NCBI RefSeq assembly: GCF_937871615.1
Contig: NZ_CALMPA010000064.1
Location: forward strand, 1 to 64,000
Length of the DNA: 64,000 bases
DNA from: an uncultured Sphingomonas sp.
GTDB taxonomy: Bacteria; Pseudomonadota; Alphaproteobacteria; Sphingomonadales; Sphingomonadaceae
Direction of reading: 5' to 3'
This document shows positions 42,853 through 51,830 of this stretch, piece after piece. A program made the position numbers and the translations under genes. Under the pieces are notes generated by a model, which was not told the DNA's origin, ran no database searches, and saw only the letters and a program-made list of their open reading frames with translations. Positions within the stretch are counted from its first letter, which is position 1; each line of letters opens with the position of its first letter.

Positions 42853-45489
42853 ATGCCTATCTCATCTTCCACCTCACGCTATGCGCTTCAGTCCTCGCTC
42901 ACGCTCGTGCTCGGCGCGCTCGCGTTGTCCACTCCCGTCCACGCGCAGGAAACGAAGGGAACGCCGCCCGCCGCAGTGCAGACCGATGTGACGGAACAGG
43001 AGGATGTCGTCGTCACCGGGCAGGCCCTGCCCGGCGCGGTGATCGGCAACATTCCGCCCGAAAACCAGCTCACCCCCGCCGACATCGCCGCATACGGCGT
43101 GAATTCGGTCAGCGATCTGCTCGATCAGATTTCGGACCAGACATCGAGCATCCAGGGGCGCGGCAGCAGCGGCCCGGTGGTGCTCGTCAACGGCAAGCGC
43201 ATTTCCGGCATCAACGAGGTGGGTGACCTGCCGACTGAGGCGATCGCGCGGCTCGATATCCTGCCCGAGGAAGTCGCGCTGAAATACGGCTATAGCGCCA
43301 CGCAGAAGGTGGTGAACATCATCCTGCGCCGCCGTTTTCATGCGCGCGTCGTCAGCGTCGGCGCGGGTGCGGCGACCGAAAGCGGCGGCGGCAACGCCAG
43401 CGGCGAATTCGGGCTCACCAAAATTCGCGACAATGAGCGGCTGAACGTGGTGGCCCGCGCCAGGACAAGCGCGGCGCTGCGCGAAAGCCAGCGCGGCATC
43501 ATCGCCGATCCGGCGGCGAGCGATCCCGCCAATCCGTTCGCGAGCGACACCGATTTGCGCACGCTCCAGCCTTCGACGCGCAACTATTCGCTCAACAGCA
43601 CCTATGCCTATCAACTCTCGCCGAAGCTCACCGCGTCGCTGAACGGCACCGCAGGCTATCAGACGAGCCGCGGGCTGGTCGGCGGCGCGCCGCTCTCCGC
43701 CGCGCTCGATCCGAATGAGATCGCCGCGCTGCGGCAGGATAGCAACACCTTCACCGCGCATGGCGGCGTGACGCTGAACTATGATCTGTCGACGAACTGG
43801 AAGCTGTCCTTCACCGGCACCTACGATCATAGCGACACGCGCAGCGACACCGATCGCTTCCAGAGCGGCAACATCCGCGATCAGCATGGGATTGCGATCG
43901 GCAACACAGCCGGCGCATCGTTGTTGGTGTCCGGCCCATTGTTCGCGCTGCCCGGCGGCAAGGTGCGCACGTCGTTCCAGATGGGTGGGAATGCCAGCCA
44001 ACTCACCTCCACCACCGATCGACTGGGCGCCGCCACCCTGTCCAACGCGATCACGCGATCCACGGGCAACGCACAGCTCAGCTTCGACATCCCGCTGACC
44101 AGCACCAAGACCGGCTTCCTGAGCGCGATCGGCACGCTGACCGCCAACATCAACGGCGAACTGAACCAGCTTTCGGATTACGGCACGCTCGGCACGTTCG
44201 GCTATGGCCTGAACTGGACCCCGCGCACCGGGATCAGCGTGATCGCCTCGGTCAACGAGGATCGCGTCGCGCCGACCTTGCAGCAACTCGAAGCGCCGCT
44301 GCTCGTGGTGCCCAATGTGCGCATCTTCGATTATGTGACCGGGCAAACCGTGCAGATATCGCAGATCATCGGCGGCAATCCCAATCTGAGGGCCGATGAT
44401 CGGCATGTGTTCAAGCTCGGCTTCTCGGTGAAGCCGGTGTCGAAGCTGGATCTGACGATCAACGCCAATTATCTCAGCAGCCGGGTGAACAATCCGATCG
44501 GCAGCCTGACGGGGGCGAGCCTGTTCGCGCAGAATGCCTTCCCCGATCGCTTCATCCGCGATGAAAATGGCGAACTGGAGAGCATCGACGCACGACCGCT
44601 GAACTTCGCGCGGGAGGAAAAGGAACAGCTCCGCTGGGGCGTCGTCTTCTCCAAGGTGCTGCGCGCCGCGACCCGCCCCACGCCGCCGCCCGGCGGATGG
44701 CCGCGCCGCAATCGCGAGGGCGACCAATCCGGTCGGCCCGGCGCGGATGGCGCGACACGGCCGCCGCAGCAACTGGAAGCGACAGGCGTGCAGGGCGCGC
44801 CGGGCGACGTGGTGGTCAACGGTGGGCGCGGTGCGGGCGCGGATAGCCCGCCACCCCCGCCCGGCGACATGGGGCCACCACCCGAAGGCTTCGGCGGCCC
44901 GCGCGGGGGGCCGGATGGCCATGGCGAAGGGTTTGGCGGCCCCGGTGGTGGCTTTGGCGCGCCGGGCGGTGGCCGTCGCGGCGGCTTCGGCGGTGGCCGT
45001 GGCGGCGGCGGCAACGAGGCGCGGCTACAGCTTTCGATCTGGCACACCTGGGCGATCCGCGACACGCTGGTGCTGCGTGATGGCGCGCAGCCGCTCGATC
45101 TGCTTGCCGGAGACACGATCGGCGCGATCACCCAGCCGCGGCATCAGATTTCGTTCAACGCCGGCGTGGTCGACAATGGCGTCGGCCTGCGGCTGAGCGG
45201 AAGCTGGAGCGGCGCGGCGACGACCCGCACGTCGGCGACCCCGGCGGTGGGCGACCTGCATTTCTCGTCGCTCGCGAAATTCAACCTGCGGCTGTTCGCC
45301 AATATCCAGCAGCGCCTGCCGCACGAGGCATGGGCACGCGGGCTGCGTCTGTCGTTGGGGGTGAACAATATCTTCGACAGCCGCCAGCGCGTGACCGACG
45401 CGACCGGCGCGACGCCGCTTGCCTATCAGCCGGGCTATCTCGATCCGATGGGGCGGACGATCAGCCTGTCGCTGCGCAAGATGTTCTGA
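42853..45489 (+). CDS. TonB-dependent receptor with Pro/Gly-rich insert
   Basis: An 878-residue outer-membrane receptor from ATG 42853 (MPISSSTSRYALQSS), with a signal peptide ending VHAQ. The plug has DVVVTGQALPG, LLDQISDQTSSIQGRG and VLVNGKRISGINEVGDLP, then YGYSATQKVVNIILRR. Barrel strands follow to the terminal ISLSLRKMF. Residues about 608-720 form an unusual low-complexity insert, first Pro/Arg/Gln-rich, then PPPPPGD and repeated GGFG/GGGRGG. It should form a flexible loop between barrel strands. The ligand is unknown. The longer upstream open frame is antisense to pyrD. Confidence 0.92.
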   Translation: MPISSSTSRYALQSSLTLVLGALALSTPVHAQETKGTPPAAVQTDVTEQEDVVVTGQALPGAVIGNIPPENQLTPADIAAYGVNSVSDLLDQISDQTSSIQGRGSSGPVVLVNGKRISGINEVGDLPTEAIARLDILPEEVALKYGYSATQKVVNIILRRRFHARVVSVGAGAATESGGGNASGEFGLTKIRDNERLNVVARARTSAALRESQRGIIADPAASDPANPFASDTDLRTLQPSTRNYSLNSTYAYQLSPKLTASLNGTAGYQTSRGLVGGAPLSAALDPNEIAALRQDSNTFTAHGGVTLNYDLSTNWKLSFTGTYDHSDTRSDTDRFQSGNIRDQHGIAIGNTAGASLLVSGPLFALPGGKVRTSFQMGGNASQLTSTTDRLGAATLSNAITRSTGNAQLSFDIPLTSTKTGFLSAIGTLTANINGELNQLSDYGTLGTFGYGLNWTPRTGISVIASVNEDRVAPTLQQLEAPLLVVPNVRIFDYVTGQTVQISQIIGGNPNLRADDRHVFKLGFSVKPVSKLDLTINANYLSSRVNNPIGSLTGASLFAQNAFPDRFIRDENGELESIDARPLNFAREEKEQLRWGVVFSKVLRAATRPTPPPGGWPRRNREGDQSGRPGADGATRPPQQLEATGVQGAPGDVVVNGGRGAGADSPPPPPGDMGPPPEGFGGPRGGPDGHGEGFGGPGGGFGAPGGGRRGGFGGGRGGGGNEARLQLSIWHTWAIRDTLVLRDGAQPLDLLAGDTIGAITQPRHQISFNAGVVDNGVGLRLSGSWSGAATTRTSATPAVGDLHFSSLAKFNLRLFANIQQRLPHEAWARGLRLSLGVNNIFDSRQRVTDATGATPLAYQPGYLDPMGRTISLSLRKMF

Positions 45490-45501
45490 ACTGGCGGATA
45501 T

Positions 45502-45524
45502 GGGGCTCGGCCCGGTCGAGCCCC
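45502..45524 (+). terminator. Hairpin downstream of the TonB receptor
   Basis: GGGGCTCG, a 7-nt loop, then CGAGCCCC forms a perfect 8-bp stem 12 nt after the stop at 45489. No T-run follows, so its strength as a terminator is uncertain. Confidence 0.5.
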
Positions 45525-45646
45525 GCGATCGCGCCGGCGCGCGCCCACATCCCGCCGGCAACGCTCACCCCGCCTACCATGCCAGTATCGCGAATGGGGC
45601 GTGGGGTGGCGGAGCGGGCGGGTGTCGCCGCTTTCCCGCCAGCGGA

Positions 45647-46660
45647 TCAGAACAGCCGCGTCACCAGATAGAAAAGCGCGCCGATTACCGCGGATGCCGG
45701 GATGGTGATGATCCACGCCACCACCACATTGCTCGCCACGCCCCAGCGAACGGATGAAGCGCGCCGCGCCGTGCCCGCGCCGACGATCGCGCCGGTGATG
45801 GTGTGGGTGGTGGATACCGGAATGCCCAGCACCGAGGCGCCGAACAGCACGATCGACCCGGCAAACGACGCGCTGAAGCCCTGATGCTGCGACAGCTTGG
45901 TGATCCGCGAACCCATCGTCTCGATGATCTTCCACCCCCCCGTCACCGTGCCGAGCGCGATCGCGACATAGCAACTCACCGCCACCCAATGCGGCACCTC
46001 GAACGGGCCGGTCAGATAGCCGGTGGAATAGAGCAGGACAGTGATGATCCCCATCGTCTTCTGCGCATCGTTGAGGCCGTGGCTGAGCGAATAGGCCGCC
46101 GACGAGAACAAATGCATCACGCGGAACGATCGCTCCGCCTGGCCCGACGAGGCGCGGCGCAGCGCCCAACTGCTGGCGAGCATCACCAGCATCGCCAGCA
46201 TCATGCCCAGCAGCGGCGACAGCACGATCGCCAGCAGCGTCTTGTTGAGCCCGGCCCATTTCACCGCCGCCATCCCGCCATGCGCGACGCCGGCGCCGAC
46301 CAGCCCGCCGACCAGCGCGTGGCTGCTCGATGACGGGATGCCGCGCAGCCAGGTGATGACATTCCACGACATCGCCCCGCCGAGCGCGCCGAAGATCACC
46401 GCGGGCGTAACGATATTCTTGTCGATCAGCCCCTTGCCGATCGTTTCCGCCACCGCGTGCAGGCTGGGGAAGGCGATCGTCAGAAAATAGGCGGCGAAGT
46501 TGAAGAACGCGGCGAACGCCACCGCCTTGACCGGCGAGAGCAACCGCGTCGCGACCACGGTGGCGATCGAATTGGCGGCATCGTGCAGGCCGTTGAGATA
46601 ATCGAACGCCAGCGCGACGAAGATCAGCCCGACGAGCAACGGAAAGGCGAGCGAGTGCAT
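45647..46660 (-). CDS. pit: PiT-family inorganic phosphate transporter
   Basis: A 337-residue low-affinity phosphate:cation symporter. It has the two inverted PiT signature halves, FDYLNGLHDAANSIATVVATR at the N-terminus and SLSHGLNDAQKTMGII in the middle, plus the GIPSSSSHALVGGLVGAG and GIPVSTTHTITGAIVGAG repeats. About ten transmembrane segments. It starts 8 nt after the DUF47 gene on the same strand, the usual pit accessory arrangement, where the DUF47/PhoU-like protein modulates transport. Confidence 0.95.
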   Translation of the reverse strand: MHSLAFPLLVGLIFVALAFDYLNGLHDAANSIATVVATRLLSPVKAVAFAAFFNFAAYFLTIAFPSLHAVAETIGKGLIDKNIVTPAVIFGALGGAMSWNVITWLRGIPSSSSHALVGGLVGAGVAHGGMAAVKWAGLNKTLLAIVLSPLLGMMLAMLVMLASSWALRRASSGQAERSFRVMHLFSSAAYSLSHGLNDAQKTMGIITVLLYSTGYLTGPFEVPHWVAVSCYVAIALGTVTGGWKIIETMGSRITKLSQHQGFSASFAGSIVLFGASVLGIPVSTTHTITGAIVGAGTARRASSVRWGVASNVVVAWIITIPASAVIGALFYLVTRLF

Positions 46661-46668
46661 CTTTCGGA

Positions 46669-47751
46669 TCAGGCGTGATCTATCACGATGCCGTCGATCT
46701 CGTCGGCGACATCCTCGAACGCGTCGACGATCCTCTCCAGATGCTTGTAGAGTTCGCGCTCGACAACGAAACGCAGCGTATCCTGCGTCCCGTAATTTTC
46801 CAGCGAACGCTTGAGCCCGGCGGCGTGGACCTCATCGGCATGGCCTTCGATCCGCACCAGCCGCTCGGTCAGTTCGTGCAGACGCGGGCCGTTGCGGGAA
46901 ACGTCGCGCAGCAACGGCATCGCTTCCGCCGCGACGCGCGCGGCGTCGAGCACGATGCCCGCCATGTCGCGCATTTCCGGCGCGAATTCGGTCACCTGAT
47001 ACAGGTCGATCGCGTTCGCCGCCGCCTGCATCTCGTCGATCGTATCGTCCATCGCGCCGATTAACGCCGTGATCGCGCCGCGATCGAACGGGGTGAGGAA
47101 GGTGACGCGCACCGTGGTCAGCACGTCACGCGTGATCTGATCCGCGTCATGCTCGCGCTCGATGATCTCGCGGATATGCTCGCGCGCGGCGGGGCCGCCT
47201 TGCAGCAGCCGCGCGGTCGCCTCCGCCCCGGCGAGCACGGTGGCGGCATGGGCTTCGAACAAATCGAAGAAATTGCCGGTCTTGGGCAGCAATCGCTGGA
47301 ACCAGGCGAACATTGAGCGGACTCCGGAAATTGGTTGTTGGCTGGTCAGCAGTGATTGCCGGCGCACCGCCACCTCGAATTGCGAGGGGGCGAAGGATCG
47401 GATCAGTTCGCGAAGATCGGGCTCGTCCACCGCATGGGCGGCATCGGCGAGCGAGAACCAGCGGCGCTCGCGCTCCGCCTGTTCCTTCCATGTCGGCAAC
47501 TCGCTGGTCACCGCCAGCGGGAACAGTTCGACATCGGCCATCAGCGACGCGCCGCTGCTGCGCCGCTTGCGATAGCGATAGGTGCCAAGCGGCACCGGGC
47601 AGAGCGCACCGCGCACACCCGCCTCCTCCTCCGCCTCCAGCGCCGCAGCGGAATGGGGCATGGAACCGGGGCCGATATTGCCTTTGGGCACGACCCAGCG
47701 GCCCGTCCCGCGCGACGTTACGAGCAGAACCTGGATTTCGCTGTCCCGCAC
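46669..47751 (-). CDS. In-frame Nudix hydrolase - DUF47 (PhoU-like) protein
   Basis: One 360-residue frame joins two domains. Residues about 1-135 are a Nudix fold: TGRWVVPKGNI then AAALEAEEEAGVRG, a Nudix box with Leu at the usual Arg position (DIPP-like forms vary there). Residues about 147-360 are DUF47 from MFAWFQRLLPKTGNFFDLFE to IDGIVIDHA, the pit accessory family. No stop separates them. Yet the DUF47 ATG at 47313 has its own GGAG 8 nt upstream, so DUF47 could also be made alone (214 residues). The Nudix N-terminus also looks short: RQIAALPYRIDG is encoded in frame before GTG 47751, with no standard start ahead of it. Confidence 0.8.
   Translation of the reverse strand: MRDSEIQVLLVTSRGTGRWVVPKGNIGPGSMPHSAAALEAEEEAGVRGALCPVPLGTYRYRKRRSSGASLMADVELFPLAVTSELPTWKEQAERERRWFSLADAAHAVDEPDLRELIRSFAPSQFEVAVRRQSLLTSQQPISGVRSMFAWFQRLLPKTGNFFDLFEAHAATVLAGAEATARLLQGGPAAREHIREIIEREHDADQITRDVLTTVRVTFLTPFDRGAITALIGAMDDTIDEMQAAANAIDLYQVTEFAPEMRDMAGIVLDAARVAAEAMPLLRDVSRNGPRLHELTERLVRIEGHADEVHAAGLKRSLENYGTQDTLRFVVERELYKHLERIVDAFEDVADEIDGIVIDHA
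47311..47325 (-). promoter_or_regulatory. Internal ribosome binding site and ATG for stand-alone DUF47
   Basis: On the minus strand, GGAG at 47325-47322, an 8-nt spacer, then ATG at 47313-47311 beginning MFAWFQ, the normal start of DUF47 proteins. This suggests internal initiation within the fused Nudix-DUF47 frame. Confidence 0.6.
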
Positions 47752-48112
47752 CGATCCGTCGATGCGATAGGGAAGCGCGGCGATCTGGCGAATGGCCTGT
47801 CTCTTCTGACTGATTCGAGCCGCCCCATATCCGGGCGAGCGCAGAATGTCATCGCCGCATCACGTCCGCAAGCGCCACCGGCAACGATTGCCATGCATCC
47901 GCACCGGGGCGGTGGCGCGCCAGCCGTCACCCTGCCGGAATGTCCGGGGCGGATCGGCAGTCAAATCCGATGGTCGGCGAATGACGCAATTGCGGTGTCC
48001 CCGGAAGCGATATCACCCCGAGTTCCGAGCGGGCACGCGCCAAAGCATGGATACGAACACGAAAGTGATTCGCCACACCCGGCGCGCGCCGCCTATCCGC
48101 CCCGATATTCCC
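47752..48112. other. Intergenic region without a supported gene
   Basis: This 361-bp stretch lies upstream of the Nudix-DUF47 gene and downstream of a GST-like gene, both on the minus strand. Its proximal about 70 bp continue the Nudix frame (IAALPYRIDGS) without a usual start codon. The remainder shows only short overlapping frames of Arg/Pro-rich type and I support nothing in it. It must contain the promoter of the phosphate operon. Confidence 0.5.
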
Positions 48113-48742
48113 TTATGCGTCCGCCGGCGCCTGCTGCGGCATCAGCGCGTCGTCAATCTCCCGCGCGCGCACCGCCGCCGCGCGCGCCATGATGCGTTCC
48201 GCGTAACGCTCGAACGCGGGGCGCTTCGGCAGTGATCCGAACTCCATGCCCCAGTTCACATGGCTGCCGACATAGACATCGGCCGCGGTGAAGCGATCGC
48301 CGGTGATATAGGGATGCGCGGCCACGGCCTGTTCCAGCACGTCGACGACGCGATCGAGCGAGCCGTAACCGGCCATCGTCTGCTGCCGTTCGTCGAGCAC
48401 CACGCCGAACGAATTATTGGTTGTCGCCGCCTCAAGCGGGCCGGCGGCGAAGAACATCCAGCGGAAATAATCGGCGCGTTCCCCATCGCGCGGCGCCAGC
48501 CCGGCTTCGGGAAATGCCTCCGCAAGATAGGCGACGATCGCCGCGCCTTCCGTCACCACGCGCCCCTTATGGGCGATCGCCGGCACCTTCCCCATCGGGT
48601 TGATCGCGAGAAACTCCGGCGCCTTCATCGTCGTGCCGTAATCGAGCACCACCGTTTCATAAGGCGCGCCCACTTCCTCCAGCATCCAGCGGACGACACG
48701 ACCGCGCGACATCGGATTGGTATAAAAAATCAGATCGCTCAT
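48113..48742 (-). CDS. Glutathione S-transferase family protein
   Basis: A 209-residue GST-fold protein from ATG 48742 with AGGAGG just upstream; a GTG at 48745 directly precedes it. The thioredoxin-like domain holds DLIFYTNPMSRGRVVRWMLEE, with Ser after Met as the likely GSH-activating residue, then INPMGKVPAIAHKG and the VTEGAAIVAYLAE motif that binds the gamma-glutamyl group. The helical C-domain has ERADYFRWMFF and RFTAADVYVGS. Substrate unknown. Confidence 0.9.
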   Translation of the reverse strand: MSDLIFYTNPMSRGRVVRWMLEEVGAPYETVVLDYGTTMKAPEFLAINPMGKVPAIAHKGRVVTEGAAIVAYLAEAFPEAGLAPRDGERADYFRWMFFAAGPLEAATTNNSFGVVLDERQQTMAGYGSLDRVVDVLEQAVAAHPYITGDRFTAADVYVGSHVNWGMEFGSLPKRPAFERYAERIMARAAAVRAREIDDALMPQQAPADA

Positions 48743-48792
48743 CACGGCCTCCTATCGACTCGGCTTGGAACAAAATATGAACGAACCGCAAT

Positions 48793-49674
48793 TCAGCCGT
48801 CAAGATATTTGTGCAGAAACGCGATCGTCCGCCCCCAGGCGAGATCCGCCGCCGCCTTGTCGTATCGCTCGGCGGAGGTATCGTTGTTGAAGGCATGATC
48901 GACCCCCGGATACGTGAACGCCTCCACCGTTTTCCCAGCCGCCTTCAGCGCCGCGACCCATGGCTCCCCGGTCTGTGCGACGCGCGTGTCCTTGCCGGCG
49001 TAATGAAGCATCATCGGCGCCTGCACCTTCGCGGCCAGTTCGGGCGCGGGCGCGGGGCCGTAATAGGCGACGGCGGCGTCGATCGCGTCACCACCGGCCA
49101 CCGCGAGCCGATCGACCAGCGCGCCGCCCCAGCAGAAGCCGACCACGCCGCCCTTCCCGCTCGTCTCCGGCCCCTTGCGCGCGGCGGCGAGGATCGCGAG
49201 CCCCTGCGCGACGATCACGTCGTAATCGGCCTTGGCGATCATCTCACGCGCCTTGTCCTCATCAGCCGGCGTGCCGCCCCATGGCGCGAGGAAATCGGGC
49301 GCGACCACGCGAAAACCCGCGAGCGCCACGCGGCGCGCGACATCACGGATATGATCGTTGAGCCCGCGATTCTCGTGGATCACCATCACCGTGCCGAGCT
49401 TGCGCCCGCCCGCCCTGGGCCGCGCGAGATAAACGATCGACGGCTTGCCCGCGACCGTCGATCTGACAGTGCGCGTCAGCAGCCGCGCGTCATCGGCCTT
49501 GGTGATCGAGGCAGCGGCGGGCGAGGCGCCGATCGCGGCGATCAGCGCCTCCGCGACGACGGCTGAGCCCGCCAGCGCGGTCATCTCGCGCAGCAGCGTC
49601 CGCCGATCGCGATGCTCGTGGGTGAAAGCGTCGTACAGCCGCACGGCGCGGTCGCGTAGCGTGGGATCGGTCAT
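48793..49674 (-). CDS. Dienelactone hydrolase family protein
   Basis: A 293-residue alpha/beta hydrolase. The nucleophile cysteine is in GVVGFCWGGALV, the aspartate in LHYAGKDTRV and the histidine in PGVDHAFNND, the DLH triad. The N-terminal about 60 residues contain a hydrophobic stretch (TALAGSAVVAEALIAAIGASPAAA) after an RRTLLREM segment, resembling a twin-arginine-like export signal, as in YghX/DLH variants; this is moderate. Substrate unknown; not next to an aromatic-degradation cluster. Confidence 0.9.
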   Translation of the reverse strand: MTDPTLRDRAVRLYDAFTHEHRDRRTLLREMTALAGSAVVAEALIAAIGASPAAASITKADDARLLTRTVRSTVAGKPSIVYLARPRAGGRKLGTVMVIHENRGLNDHIRDVARRVALAGFRVVAPDFLAPWGGTPADEDKAREMIAKADYDVIVAQGLAILAAARKGPETSGKGGVVGFCWGGALVDRLAVAGGDAIDAAVAYYGPAPAPELAAKVQAPMMLHYAGKDTRVAQTGEPWVAALKAAGKTVEAFTYPGVDHAFNNDTSAERYDKAAADLAWGRTIAFLHKYLDG

Positions 49675-49743
49675 GCGGCCTCCGATTCGCCCCCCGGCGA
49701 ACGGCGGATCATAATCGCGCGGCGGCGAAGTGAAAGCCGCGCG

Positions 49744-50835
49744 TCAGGCGCGCGCGTACCACCACACGCCATCGCGCACCTCGCGCACCGCCCGCCCCTC
49801 TACCTCCAGCCGGCGCAGATGCGCGAGTGCCTCGCCGGTCGCCATGCCGATCACCTCCGGCCCGATCGGGCGGCGGAACAGGGTGGTGAAGCAATCGACC
49901 GCGCGGATCGGCCCCGCCGCCATCAGGTCCACCAGCGCATCCAGCCGATCGCGATGTTCGTGATCCAGCGCATCGAGCCGCGCGTGGAGCCCGTAAAAGG
50001 GATCGCCATGCCCCGGCAGCACGAGCAGATCCTCGGGCAATTGGCGGAACTTCGCGATCGAATCGAGCCAGTCGCCAAGCGGATCCTCGTTGCGCTGGCT
50101 GACATGCAGCGAGACGTTCGAACTGATCTTGGGCAGCACCTGATCGCCGGCGATCAGGATGCGGCGATCATAATCGACGAGGCAGGCGTGTTCGGGGCTG
50201 TGCCCGTTGCCGGTGACGACGCGCCAGGCCGCCCCACCGATGCGCAACTCCTCGCCATCGCGGATGCGCGTATAGGTGAGCGGCAGCCGTGAGATCATCT
50301 TCGCGAAATTCGACCAGCCGGATTCCTTGCCGCGCGTGATCTGCGCCTCGTCCCACCCCGCGCCGCGCCAATAATCGAGCTGTTCGCGCGGCACGTCCGG
50401 GCGCCCGTCCGCCGCCAGCATCCGCGCCATCAGCCATTCGGTGCGGGTCATCACGATGGGCGCATCGTCGAACCGGCGCGAAAGCCAGCCCGCGAGGCCG
50501 ATATGATCCGGATGCAAATGGGTGCCGAGGATGCGACTGATCCTCGTACCCTTAAGCGGGCCGTCGAGAATCGTGTTCCACGCCTCGGTCGAGCGCGGCG
50601 AAGCGGTGCCGGTGTCGATCGCCATCGCCTCGTGATCGCCATCGTCCAGGATCAGGCCGTTAACGTGCTTGAGCGGGCCGGTCATCGGCACTCGCCACCA
50701 GCGAATGCCCTCCGCGAGCGTGAGCAACTCACCCGGCTGCGGCCCGCGCTCGCCAAAGGGAAAGGTAAGGCCCGCGTGACTGGTGGGGGTGAGCCCCTCA
50801 TCGCCGATCAGGGTACGCTGGATATTTGCTGCCAT
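49744..50835 (-). CDS. Metallo-beta-lactamase-fold hydrolase
   Basis: A 363-residue MBL-fold protein from ATG 50835 (MAANIQRTLIG); an in-frame start 12 residues earlier is less likely. The metal motif THLHPDHIGLAGW (H-x-H-x-D-H) is present, with later GNGHSPEHACL, AGDQVLP and LPGHGDPFY supplying other metal ligands. The C-terminal region DALVDLMAAGP...ATGEALAHLRRLEVEGR is a winged-helix-like tail as in the LACTB2-type group. Substrate could be a thioester or nucleic-acid end; not determinable here. Confidence 0.88.
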   Translation of the reverse strand: MAANIQRTLIGDEGLTPTSHAGLTFPFGERGPQPGELLTLAEGIRWWRVPMTGPLKHVNGLILDDGDHEAMAIDTGTASPRSTEAWNTILDGPLKGTRISRILGTHLHPDHIGLAGWLSRRFDDAPIVMTRTEWLMARMLAADGRPDVPREQLDYWRGAGWDEAQITRGKESGWSNFAKMISRLPLTYTRIRDGEELRIGGAAWRVVTGNGHSPEHACLVDYDRRILIAGDQVLPKISSNVSLHVSQRNEDPLGDWLDSIAKFRQLPEDLLVLPGHGDPFYGLHARLDALDHEHRDRLDALVDLMAAGPIRAVDCFTTLFRRPIGPEVIGMATGEALAHLRRLEVEGRAVREVRDGVWWYARA

Positions 50836-51008
50836 CGCGAACGACGTGCCACCGCCGCGCGCATTACTCAAGCGATCGGCTTAAATTCTCGCGCGCGACA
50901 ATGATGGATACAGGCGAGCAACCGGGCGGCCCGATCGGTTCGCCCCGCGCCGCCTCCCGCGCAGCCTGGTCGCGCGGGAGCCATCACGATGAAACCGGAG
51001 CGACCGGA

Positions 51009-51683
51009 TCAGCGGCGAAACGGATCCTCGAAGCCACCATCGTTCGATGCCTCGTCGCCAGCGGATTCGGCATCGCGCGCCGCCTGAAGGCGCTCGGCAC
51101 GAAGCTGTTCGATCAGCGCCTCGCGATCGCCTTCAAGCCGGTGATCGGTCGGCGCCTGTTCGACGCCCGACGCCTTCGCCGCCTTGGACACGGCCGCGTC
51201 CAACTCGCGCTGCGTGGTGAGGCCGAGCGTCACCGGATCCTTCGGCACGATATTGGCGATGTTCCAGTGCGAACGCTCGCGGATCGCGGCGATCGTGGTG
51301 CGCGTCGTGCCGATCAGCGTGGAGATCGTGCCGTCGGTGATTTCGGGGTGATTGCGGATGATCCAGGCGATGCCGTCCGGCTTGTCCTGCCGCTTCGAAA
51401 CCGGCGTGTAGCGCGGCCCCTTGGTGCGGCGGACCTGCTCGGGGCCTTTGGTCATCTGAAGGCGGTAATCAGGGTCGCGCTGCCCCTTTTCGATCTGCTC
51501 CATCGTCAGTTCGTGCGCTCGCACCGGATCGCGACCGGTCAGCTTGGTCGCGGCGGTATCGTCCGCGATCGCCTGCACCTCAAGGATATGCAGGCCGCAG
51601 AAATCGGCGATCTGCTCGAAGCTGAGCGCGGTATTGTCGACCAGCCATGAAGCGGTCGCATGGGGCATGAGCGGCTGGGCCAC
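51009..51683 (-). CDS. trcR: Cell-cycle transcriptional regulator TrcR (DUF1013)
   Basis: A 224-residue protein of the alphaproteobacterial DUF1013 family. Conserved blocks are ATASWLVDNTALSFEQIADFC with GLHILEVQAIAD, a helix-turn-helix-like start, then DGTISTLIGTTRTTIAAIRERSHWN, a second such region, and IVPKDPVTLGL. The tail after about 175 is charged and low complexity. Start GTG 51683 with GGAG 9 nt upstream gives the family-typical MAQPLMPHATA; ATG 51668 is an alternative. The name TrcR follows the family annotation in alphaproteobacteria; its role here is inferred. Confidence 0.88.
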   Translation of the reverse strand: MAQPLMPHATASWLVDNTALSFEQIADFCGLHILEVQAIADDTAATKLTGRDPVRAHELTMEQIEKGQRDPDYRLQMTKGPEQVRRTKGPRYTPVSKRQDKPDGIAWIIRNHPEITDGTISTLIGTTRTTIAAIRERSHWNIANIVPKDPVTLGLTTQRELDAAVSKAAKASGVEQAPTDHRLEGDREALIEQLRAERLQAARDAESAGDEASNDGGFEDPFRR

Positions 51684-51700
51684 GGCGAAAACTCCATCGC

Positions 51701-51733
51701 AAACAAATAGGGCCGCCCCTTACCGGAGCGGCC
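51701..51733 (-). terminator. Hairpin between a GST gene and trcR
   Basis: On the minus strand, GGCCGCTCC, loop GGTAA, GGGGCGGCC (9 bp with one G-T pair), followed by CTATTTGTTTG. It lies about 100 nt downstream of the GST gene ending at 51831 and just upstream of trcR, so it probably ends the former. Confidence 0.7.
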
Positions 51734-51830
51734 ACGTCACTTTTGCCGACTTAGTGCGCCCGGCGCGCGAGGGCAAGCCATCAGGCCGCGTGTTCGATCG
51801 GAACGTCGCTGATCCGGATTGTGCGACAGC

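Noticed and set aside
42874-44922. 682-codon minus-strand frame inside the TonB receptor gene
   Set aside because: Antisense shadow; composition is Arg/His/Ala-rich and lacks motifs.
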